The translations under genes were made by a program, and so were the position numbers. Of a stretch of 64,000 nucleotides of DNA, positions 43,198 to 51,100 are shown one piece after another. The first letter of the stretch is position 1; each line of letters begins with the position of its first letter. The stretch spans positions 1 through 64,000 of the forward strand of contig JACRIK010000003.1 in NCBI GenBank assembly GCA_016235865.1, written 5' to 3'. This DNA comes from Planctomycetota bacterium (GTDB lineage: Bacteria > Planctomycetota > MHYJ01 > JACQXL01). The notes below the pieces were generated by a model that was given only the letters and a program-made list of their open reading frames with translations, was not told where the DNA came from and ran no database searches.

Positions 43198-44259
43198 TTA
43201 TTCCTCCTTTATTTTCTCAGCCACACTCGCTTCGGCAAAGGTGGCCATTTCGTTAAGAATACGTACAGCCGATTCGCACAGTGACATGGCCAGGGCCGCG
43301 CCGGTGCCTTCGCCTAATCTCAGATTCAAATCCAGGAACGGTTTCAAGCCCATATGAGCCAGGGCGTATTTATGCCCGCGCTCCTGGGAACAGTGGCTGG
43401 CGATAATAAAATCCTTGGCCTGCGGCGCCAATCTGGTAGCAATCAATGCTCCGGCGCCGGAGATAAATCCGTCAATCACCACTGGAATCCGGTGCCGGGC
43501 CGCGCCTAAAATCAGGCCGGCAATCCCGCCTATCTCATAACCGCCCACCTTGGCCAAGACATCTATCGAATCAGAAGCATCCGGCTTATTCAGCGCAATG
43601 CCTTTCTTGATGCTGGCCACCTTCTTTGACCAAGTCGCTTCGTTGATGCCGGTGCCGTAGCCGGTCACATCTTCTACCTGGCAGCCGGTAAATACTGACG
43701 TAATCGCGCTACTCGGCGTGGTATTACCAATACCCATATCGCCCGTGCCGATGATGTCTATGCCTTTTGATATTTCCTCTTCCACCAACCTAATTCCGGT
43801 CTCTATGGATTTGATCGCCTCTTCACTGCTCATTGCCGGGCATTTGGTAAAATTCCTGGTCCCTTGGCTTATCTTGCAATCCTTAAATCCGTTGCCTGAC
43901 AACTGTCCGTCCACGCCCATATCAACTATAACCACCCGGGCGTTGACCTGTTTGGCCAGGACATTAATCCCGGCTCCGCCCCGCAGGAAATTATAGACCA
44001 TCTGAGGCGTCACCTCTTTGGGATAGGCGCTCACCCCTTCCTCGGTGACGCCATGATCAGCCGCTAAAGTAAATATAACCTTATGTTTAAGCATCGGCAA
44101 TTCCTTGCCGGTGATACCGGCAATGTGTTTAGCCAATTCTTCCAGCCGTCCTAAACTGCCCTGTGGCTTGGTCAGATTATCCAACCGTTTCTGGACCTTG
44201 GCCATCACAACAGTATCAAGCCGTCCGATTCCAGATACGGTCTCATCAAGTAAATTCAT
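43198..44259 (-). CDS. cobT: Nicotinate-nucleotide-dimethylbenzimidazole phosphoribosyltransferase (CobT)
   Basis: A 353-residue enzyme that activates the lower ligand base (5,6-dimethylbenzimidazole or another base) to alpha-ribazole phosphate. Motifs: LTKPQGSLGRLEELA, AADHGVTEEGVSAYPKEVT, FLRGGAGINVLA, DMGIGNTTPSSAI and LRLGEGTGAALAM, the last with the catalytic Glu. GAGGAGG precedes the ATG. It is transcribed after cobU with a 65-base gap. Confidence 0.96.
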   Translation of the reverse strand: MNLLDETVSGIGRLDTVVMAKVQKRLDNLTKPQGSLGRLEELAKHIAGITGKELPMLKHKVIFTLAADHGVTEEGVSAYPKEVTPQMVYNFLRGGAGINVLAKQVNARVVIVDMGVDGQLSGNGFKDCKISQGTRNFTKCPAMSSEEAIKSIETGIRLVEEEISKGIDIIGTGDMGIGNTTPSSAITSVFTGCQVEDVTGYGTGINEATWSKKVASIKKGIALNKPDASDSIDVLAKVGGYEIGGIAGLILGAARHRIPVVIDGFISGAGALIATRLAPQAKDFIIASHCSQERGHKYALAHMGLKPFLDLNLRLGEGTGAALAMSLCESAVRILNEMATFAEASVAEKIKEE

Positions 44260-44324
44260 ACAATCCTCCTCGCTCGGAGTTTACACTGAGCGCAGCGAAC
44301 GTGCTCTACGCTCCACGCTCTATG

Positions 44325-44849
44325 CTACTTTATCTTCAACGCTATCCCGGCCATCATCATATAAACCTCATCGGCGGCCCGGGCGGTTATCTGGTTGACA
44401 ATGCCGGACAAATCCCGAAAATCCCGGCCTAATTTACCCTCCGGCACAATCCCGGCCCCGACCTCGTTAGTCACTATAATCACGGTCAATTCAGAATCAT
44501 TAATAACCTTGAGCATGCTTTCAATCCGGTGAATTATCTTATCGTGATCATTCAGCTCAATAAGAAGATTAGAGGTCAACATGGTCAGGCAATCAATCAG
44601 CACCACCTCGGACAGGCCTTTCAAGTTCATCAGGACCGTATCGATATTCTTGCCTTCTTCCACGGTCTGCCATTCGGCCGGCCTGGATTTCTGGTGATGC
44701 TTGATTCGCTCCTCCATCTCAGCATCCTTGAATGTGGACGTGGCAATATAAACCGTGGTGGTCTTGTGCAGTTGCCTGGCCAATTCAACGGCATAATGGC
44801 TCTTACCGCTCCGGCATCCGCCGGTAATAAGAATCAGTTTCTTACTCAT
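44325..44849 (-). CDS. cobU: Adenosylcobinamide kinase / guanylyltransferase (CobU/CobP)
   Basis: A 174-residue bifunctional enzyme that phosphorylates adenosylcobinamide and then adds GMP. P-loop GGCRSGKSHYA (residues 10-20), THPHR-type active region replaced by KHHQKSRPAEWQTVEE (the His is the guanylylation site), CLTMLTSNLL and IIVTNEVGAGIVPEGKLGRDFRDL. Its start overlaps the cobC stop by four bases (ATGA). Confidence 0.95.
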   Translation of the reverse strand: MSKKLILITGGCRSGKSHYAVELARQLHKTTTVYIATSTFKDAEMEERIKHHQKSRPAEWQTVEEGKNIDTVLMNLKGLSEVVLIDCLTMLTSNLLIELNDHDKIIHRIESMLKVINDSELTVIIVTNEVGAGIVPEGKLGRDFRDLSGIVNQITARAADEVYMMMAGIALKIK

Positions 44850-45403
44850 AACTTTATTATTTTATGTTCGCAGGTCTTGGGCTCTAATTTCCAGAAGTCA
44901 TTCAGGCCATTACCGTTCATCTCGCCGACAATGATTCTGAAAGGACCGCTGTGCGTGACAATGGCAACCATCCGGCCGTTATGATTGCTCCGGTCTAATT
45001 TCCTCAGGAATCTGGTTACACGTTTATGGAGCATAATCGGCGTCTCGCCGTTTGTGGCGCCGTATTTGAGCGGGTCTTTATACCATTTCTTAACATCAGC
45101 CGGAAACTTTACCTTGATTTCTTCCAGCGTATGCCCCTCCCATTTGCCCAGATTGGATTCTCGGAGTAAAGAATCCTTAATCAATTTTATCCGGCGTTTA
45201 CCCAAAGCAATATCAGCCGTCTGGAGCGTCCGAGTCATCGGACTGGCATAAATCACATCAATCTTGTGTTTACTAAGCGAGCGCCTGAGCCGCTGGGCCT
45301 GCCTGATGCCTTTACTGTTTAATGGCGCGTCAATCGCGCCGCCGCAATAACGTTTTTCGATGGTATAGTCGGTCTCGCCGTGGCGGATAAGAATCAGTTT
45401 CAT
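44846..45403 (-). CDS. cobC: Histidine phosphatase, alpha-ribazole phosphatase-like (CobC)
   Basis: A 185-residue phosphoglycerate-mutase-type protein: LIRHGETDY (catalytic His at about 7), CGGAIDAPLNSKGIRQAQ, YASPMTRTLQTADIAL and IVTHSGPFRII with the second His. In this operon the likely job is removal of phosphate from alpha-ribazole phosphate or cobalamin phosphate. The family is broad, so the substrate is assigned by context. First gene after the riboswitch. Confidence 0.87.
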   Translation of the reverse strand: MKLILIRHGETDYTIEKRYCGGAIDAPLNSKGIRQAQRLRRSLSKHKIDVIYASPMTRTLQTADIALGKRRIKLIKDSLLRESNLGKWEGHTLEEIKVKFPADVKKWYKDPLKYGATNGETPIMLHKRVTRFLRKLDRSNHNGRMVAIVTHSGPFRIIVGEMNGNGLNDFWKLEPKTCEHKIIKL

Positions 45404-45492
45404 AATATATAATCTCTCAATGTAATCCCTCCGTCCCTGCGGGACTACGGGATAAGTGCGACTAATTCGCTTACGCTCAAAGTCGCACTAAA

Positions 45493-45556
45493 TAAAAAAA
45501 TCCCGCACACAACCTACTTCCCTGAACTATCAAAGAAATAGATTACGTGCGGGATT
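45493..45556 (-). terminator. Riboswitch-controlled intrinsic terminator in the cob leader
   Basis: On the minus strand ATCCCGCAC (from 45555) pairs with GTGCGGGAT (to 45500) around a 38-base loop and is followed by TTTTTT. It lies between the riboswitch and cobC. Formation when cobalamin is bound would stop transcription of the operon. The alternative (anti-terminator) pairing could not be settled by eye. Confidence 0.75.
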
Positions 45557-45649
45557 GCACCCTGATTTACTTCATCCCGGTTATATCAGTAAATACCCTT
45601 TTCCACGAAGATATTTACAATATAGCAAATCCCGCTATTCAGCGGGATA

Positions 45650-45684
45650 ACTCGCTGTAACATCCTAACGGATTAACAGCGAGT
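45650..45684. repeat. Dispersed CTGTTA hairpin element, copy 2
   Basis: ACTCGCTGTAAC and TTAACAGCGAGT, arms of about 10 pairs around ATCCTAACGG. It sits at the 3' border of the cobalamin aptamer, between it and the terminator. Confidence 0.7.
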
Positions 45685-45687
45685 AAG

Positions 45688-45890
45688 ACGGCAGGTCTTC
45701 TGGCTCACGGCTCATCCTACTCATCTCGCCTTCCCATTCCTAAGAACAGTGGCATCGTGAGATTTTCGTCCCCGTATACAGCGGCGGGACCGCACCGATT
45801 TTATGGCATTCGTTATCACCACATTCGGATTCCCTATATCCCGGACATAATCCCAGTGGGATTATGTATCGGGTCGCCTATCTTATGAAC
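45688..45890 (-). promoter_or_regulatory. Cobalamin riboswitch of the cob-btu operon
   Basis: A full-length aptamer on the minus strand. Seen in order: AGGGAATCCG, GGTGCGGTCCCGCCGCTGTA, GGGGACGAAAATCTCACG, GCCACTG, GGGAAGGCGAGATGAGTAGG and the B12 box GCCAGAAGACCTGCC (complement of 45690-45704). It binds adenosylcobalamin in known cases. The next genes in its direction are cobC-cobU-cobT-cobS-btuFCD. Confidence 0.93.
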
Positions 45891-45934
45891 TAAACTAACT
45901 ATTATCTGACCAAAGTCAATAAATAAATACTATT

Positions 45935-46810
45935 TTATAATCCGGCCTGCTTGATTATTTCCGGCACCAGGTGCCCCAGACCCAGCGGCATAATGTGGAT
46001 GCCCTGGCAGTGAGGCTTGATGTCCCTGATAATCCGGGCCGCTATCTCCACGCCTTTGGATAATTTATCCTTGGTCTCTTTTACCTCTTTTATCATATCC
46101 TCCGGTACAAACACACCGGCCACGTTCTCGTTCATAAACCGCGCCATGCCGACCGACTTCAATATAATAATCCCGGCCAGAATCGGGGTGGTGATGCCCT
46201 GTCCCCGGACCTTATCCACGAAGGCGCGGAATTTGTCCACCTCAAATATGGATTGGGTCTGGATGAACTGCGCCCCGGCCCTAATCTTCTTTTCCATCTT
46301 CATTATCTGCAATTCCACCGGCTCCAGGCAGGGCGAGACCACGCCGCCCAGCAGAAAATTCGGACTGCCGTCCAGTTTATTGCCGGCAATGTCCTTGCCT
46401 TCCATCAGTCCCTTGGCCGCGGCAATGAGCTGGACCGAATCCAGGTCAAAGACACCCTTGCACTGGGGATGGTCGCCCAAGCTCTGATGGTCGCCGGTCA
46501 AGCACAGGATATTTTCTATGCCGAATATGGCGGCGTTAAGAAACTCGGATTGGAGCGACAGGCGATTACGGTCCCGGCAGACCACCTGCATTATCGGCTC
46601 GTATCCGCGCTCCTTGAGTTTGATACAGGTAGCCAAACTGCCCACCCGCATCACGGCTGACTGGATATCGGTCACATTAACCGCAGTCACCTTCTCGCCG
46701 AAATGCTTGGCCTCGTCCAGGCAGGCATCCATATTAATGCCCTTAGGCGGACCAACCTCCGAAGTAATAATGAATTTACCTGATTTTAATGCCTCGCTTA
46801 ATTTGCTCAT
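45935..46810 (-). CDS. metF: Methylenetetrahydrofolate reductase, MetF type
   Basis: A 291-residue flavoprotein of the MTHFR family. The opening FIITSEVGPPKGIN is typical, and CLTGDHQSLGDHPQCKGVFDLDSVQL carries the folate/FAD-contacting LxLxGD segment. It reduces methylene-THF to methyl-THF. GGAGG precedes the ATG. In acetogens such as Moorella, MetF works with MetV and an HdrA/MvhD module instead of NADH; the gene order here (hdrA-mvhD-metV-metF) agrees with that. It ends 45 bases before the riboswitch-led cob operon. Confidence 0.93.
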   Translation of the reverse strand: MSKLSEALKSGKFIITSEVGPPKGINMDACLDEAKHFGEKVTAVNVTDIQSAVMRVGSLATCIKLKERGYEPIMQVVCRDRNRLSLQSEFLNAAIFGIENILCLTGDHQSLGDHPQCKGVFDLDSVQLIAAAKGLMEGKDIAGNKLDGSPNFLLGGVVSPCLEPVELQIMKMEKKIRAGAQFIQTQSIFEVDKFRAFVDKVRGQGITTPILAGIIILKSVGMARFMNENVAGVFVPEDMIKEVKETKDKLSKGVEIAARIIRDIKPHCQGIHIMPLGLGHLVPEIIKQAGL

Positions 46811-46865
46811 CTAAATACCTCCGGTATACGAAAGAACGCAAGAACTGAAGGACTAAAGAACAGAT

Positions 46866-47579
46866 TTATTTCTTTAGTTCTTTCGTTTCTTCGTCCTTCT
46901 GTTTTTCAGTTGTTACTGTTTGGTACGCTTCGTGGATTATCGTTGCCGGGCGCTTGACCGCGCCGTAATTCTTGGGCAATTTAATCTCCTTCAACAAATC
47001 CAGCTTACCTAATTTCTCCAGGCGTTTATATATCAATACCCAACCGCAGTCACGGGTGCGTTCCACCTCACACTTGCCCTTTTCGTGGCCACCGCATGGG
47101 CCGTTCATCAAACTCTTGGAGCACATGGTCACCGGGCAGACCCCGCCGGTCTCATCCAACACGCAATCCCCGCAGCCCAGGCAACGCTCCATCCAGATTC
47201 CGGGTTGGATAGTCGCGCCCATAAAATTAGTATTAAGGCCCGGTAATAAAACCTTTTCCCCGCCCAGCACCTCGGCCGTAAACTGGACCCCCACACCGCA
47301 GGCAATGGAAAGAATCGCATCATATTGGGTTAACTTATCTTTTACTTCTTCGATATACTCGCGGTCGCACTGACGCAGAATGGTGATGGTATCTATTTGC
47401 TTCTGGACCTTATCCATATCAAAAGCCATCTGCAGTTCTGTCTGGAGCAACCCGGCTTCCTTTTCCCCACCGGCCATGCAGATAGCCACGCAAGACCCGC
47501 ACCCTAAAACCAAAACTTTATTGTATGGCTTGAGCATCTCTTTAATTTCATCAATCGGTTTACGTTTAGCGACTATCAT
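46866..47579 (-). CDS. metV: MetV: zinc/Fe-S partner of methylenetetrahydrofolate reductase
   Basis: A 237-residue protein of the MTHFR_C/MetV family. The N-terminal part has VLGCGSCVAICMAGGEKEA, and the C-terminal cysteine-rich part has ERCLGCGDCVLDETGGVCP, TMCSKSLMNGPCGG and CEVERTRDCGW, which bind Fe-S and possibly zinc. MetV carries electrons to MetF in the acetogen-type reductase. The C-terminus is low-complexity and charged. GAGGAG precedes the ATG. It is 55 bases upstream of metF and downstream of mvhD, with a dispersed hairpin at 47594-47627 in the gap to mvhD. Confidence 0.9.
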   Translation of the reverse strand: MIVAKRKPIDEIKEMLKPYNKVLVLGCGSCVAICMAGGEKEAGLLQTELQMAFDMDKVQKQIDTITILRQCDREYIEEVKDKLTQYDAILSIACGVGVQFTAEVLGGEKVLLPGLNTNFMGATIQPGIWMERCLGCGDCVLDETGGVCPVTMCSKSLMNGPCGGHEKGKCEVERTRDCGWVLIYKRLEKLGKLDLLKEIKLPKNYGAVKRPATIIHEAYQTVTTEKQKDEETKELKK

Positions 47580-47593
47580 ATTAAGCTCCTCTT

Positions 47594-47627
47594 ACTCGCT
47601 GTTAGACCTATGGTCGTTACAGCGAGT
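47594..47627. repeat. Dispersed CTGTTA hairpin element, copy 3
   Basis: ACTCGCTGTTAGACC and GGTCGTTACAGCGAGT, arms of 8 pairs (ACTCGCTG/CAGCGAGT) plus an inner GACC/GGTC. It lies between mvhD and metV, inside the operon. Confidence 0.7.
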
Positions 47628-47656
47628 TAGATCCCGACGAATGTCGGGATATACCT

Positions 47657-48106
47657 TTAACTTGAAACCTTTAACTTATTAAACGGCGATGGCCCCAGTT
47701 TTTTAATCCGCTCGGTCATTTCCCGGACCGTATCGGCAAATCTGGTGCCCATGGCCGCGGACATATTGAACATCTCCAGGCGTTCGGGTTCTATCCAGAT
47801 TTCCTTGAGCAGTTTCTTGACGTAATTGACCCACTGCTTGGCGTGCAGATTGCCCTGCATAAAATGGCACTCGCCTTCCAAACAGCCGGCCACGAATACG
47901 CCGTCCCAGCCCTCCTGAAACGCCCTTAATAAATGCAGCGGGTCAACCTTGCCGGTGCAAAGCAGGCGAATAATTCGGACATTAGGCGGATACTGCAGGC
48001 GCATGGAGCCGGCCAGGTCAGCCGCCGAATAGGCGCAGAACTGGCAGCAAAATGCCAGTATCTTCGGCTCAAAATTGCTGCCGGGAGTTGTTTGTTCGTT
48101 ACTCAT
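47657..48106 (-). CDS. mvhD: MvhD-type Fe-S electron carrier
   Basis: A 149-residue protein of the MvhD/FlpD family. The [2Fe-2S] ligands are in ILAFCCQFCAYSAADLAG and GVFVAGCLEGECHFMQGN. MvhD hands electrons between HdrA and a hydrogenase or other partner; here it probably links HdrA to MetV/MetF. The ATG at 48106 overlaps the hdrA stop by eight bases; the frame extends further up inside hdrA but there is no need for it. The protein ends in LKVSS. Confidence 0.92.
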   Translation of the reverse strand: MSNEQTTPGSNFEPKILAFCCQFCAYSAADLAGSMRLQYPPNVRIIRLLCTGKVDPLHLLRAFQEGWDGVFVAGCLEGECHFMQGNLHAKQWVNYVKKLLKEIWIEPERLEMFNMSAAMGTRFADTVREMTERIKKLGPSPFNKLKVSS

Positions 48107-51100
48107 ATATCTCGCACTTGGCCACGATCTGGCTGTCCTTATAATGAGCCAGGTTGATGGCCTTTCTCGGACAGGCCGAGACGCAGACTCCGCAACCATG
48201 GCAGAGCGACGGCTCGATAAAGGCCACGCCGGAATCGGTTATCACACCATCCTTCATCTTAGCGTTCTTGACTATCTTGGGCACATTGAACGGGCACTCG
48301 CGCACGCAGGTCAGGCAGGCAATACATTCATCCGGATTGACTTGGGCGATAATGCCGCTGATGGTCATCTCCTTTTTGGAGAGAATAGCCGCGGCCCGGG
48401 CCGCGGTGCCTTTTCCCTGGGCAATGGATTCATTAATATGCTTGGGGAAATGGGCCAGCCCGGCCAGAAACATACCTTCATTGGCAAAATCCAGCGGCCT
48501 GAGTTTCAGGTGCGCCTCCAGGAAGAATCCTTCGGTATTAAGCGGCACCTTCAGAGCCGTACCCAACACCTGGGCATCAGGTTGCGGACGCACCGGCATT
48601 GATAAAACCACCAAATCTGTTGGAATATTTATATCTTTCTGGATTAACCCGTCGAATAACTGGACAGATAATCTTCCGTCTTTAATCTGTGTAATCTGTG
48701 GCTTCTTATCCACATCATACCTGATGAATATCACCCCGGCCTCGCGCGCCTGGCGGTAATATATTTCCCACATTCCATAGGTCATTATGTCGCGGTAAAG
48801 GATGTAGACATTGGTCTCCGGATTTTGTTTCTTGATACGCAGGGCATTCTTGATAGCCTGGGTGCAGCAGATCCGGGAACAATACGGATGCTCAGTGTCA
48901 CGGGCTTCAACGCATTGAATCATAACGACTGATTTTACAGATTTCAGAGGATTAACCTGCGCAATCTGTTGCTCCAGTTGCAATTGGGTAATCACATTGG
49001 GATTCTGGCCATACAGATATGAACCCGGCTTGGCTTCCACCCCGCCGATAGCCACAATCACCACCCCATGCTGAATCTCTTCGGTCTTGTCGCCACATTG
49101 AATCAGTGATTTATAATTCCCGATAGAGCCGGTAATCTCTTTTAGCGTCGCGTTCTTATAAACCTTGAGTAACGGCTCATTTTCCACCTCGGCCAATAAT
49201 TGTTTAAGATGCTCTTTAGGATTCTGGCCGTTTGCGGTCTGGGTGATATTCCAGAGATTCCCGCCCAGCCGATCGGTCTTCTCCACCAGGTAGGTCATAA
49301 ATCCCTGCCGGGCCATGGACAGGGCCGAGGTAATGCCGGATAACCCGCCGCCAATCACCAGGGCGTTCGGCACCACCACGAATGTCTGTTCCTTGAGCGG
49401 CTCCAGATACCGGGCCCGACCCACAGCCATCTTGACCAAGTCCTTGGCCTTGACCGTTGCCTCGAGCGGCAAATCCATATGCACCCACGAGCACTGGTCG
49501 CGGATATTGGCCATCTCAAAAAGATATTTATTCAGACCGGCGTCGCACATCATCTCCTGGAACAGTGGCTCGTGCGTGCGCGGGGTGCAGGACGAGACAA
49601 TTACCCGGTTGAGTTTATGCTCCTGAATCATCTGGATGATATGCTGCTGGGTATCGGTGGAACAGGTATAAAGGTTCTCCTCGGCAAACGCCACATTGGG
49701 TAACTTCTTGGCAAAGTCCACCAATGACTGGACATCCACCACCCGGGCAATATTGGTGCCGCAACGGCAGACAAATACGCCGATCCGGGCTTCCTCGCCT
49801 TTGATATCCCGTTCCGGCGGATAGTCCTTTTGCCGAACCATGGTATTGCGAGCTGATGAAAGTAATTCTCCGGCCAGTGCCGAGGCGCCGCTGGCGCCCA
49901 TAACCGATTCCGGAATATCCATCGGCCCGGTAAATACTCCGGCCGCATATATGCCCGGCTTATTAGTCGCGCCGTAACTAAATTCGCCCTCATTGTTGAA
50001 CCCATACGGATTCAGGGTCAAACTCAGATTCTTGCACAACTGACGTCCGGTCTCGGACGGCGTAAAGCCGACCGACAGCACCAGCATATCCACCACTTCT
50101 TCTTTTATGGTATTGGTGGCTTCATCAGAATAGGTAATCAGCAAACTCCTGGTCTCGGGAATCTCCTTAACCGATGAGATGATGCTCTTGATATACTTAA
50201 TGCCTTTTTGCTTAGCGGAGGTGGTATAATACTCGTAGCCCTTGCCAAACGAGCGCAGGTCATTATAAAATATAGATACCTCAACGCCCGGTTCGTGTTC
50301 CCTGGTAATGATAGCCTGTTTGGTGGCATACATACAGCAGACGGCTGAGCAGTAATCATTGCCGATGGCGTGGTCACGCGAGCCGACGCACTGAACCCAG
50401 GCAATCTTATGCGGATGTTTCTTGTCGGATGGCCTGAGCACCTGCCCAACGCAGGGGCCGGAAGCCGAAAGCAGACGTTCATACTGGATGGAGGTAACCA
50501 CATTGGGCAGCCGGCCGAATCCGTATTCGCCCTTGAGTTCGGCATTAAACATATCGCCGCCAGTGGCCAGAACTACGGCGCCGACCGCCAGTTCCCGCAC
50601 CTGCGGTTTCATATTATGCTCTATAGCCTTGGGCTGGCAGGCCGTAACGCACTGCAGACATTCGCAGCACAGCGCGCAGGATAAACAACGGGCTGATTCA
50701 GCCACTGCCTTTTCCTCATCCACCAATTTCTCTACTTCTATGAATGATTTCTTGCGCTTCTCAGCCGACTCCTTGGGAATAGCCAGGCGCTGTTTTATAA
50801 TCTCTTTTTCTATCCGGCCCTGGGGTAATTCCACGCCAATCTGTTTCCCGCCTCTGCCCTCTTTGATATCTTGTCCGGCCAGATAGCGTTCAATGGAAAT
50901 AGCCGCTTCGTTACCGTGCGCCACCGCTTCAATTACCGATGCCGGCCCGCGCGCCACGTCGCCGCCGGCAAATACGCCTTTGATATTGGTCTCTAAGGTA
51001 ATCGGATTGGCCTTGACGCTATTGGCCGGTCCTTTTTCCAATTCCTCAAACCCGGCCAGGTCAGTCCGCTGCCCGGTAGCAATAATAATTGTATCCGCTT

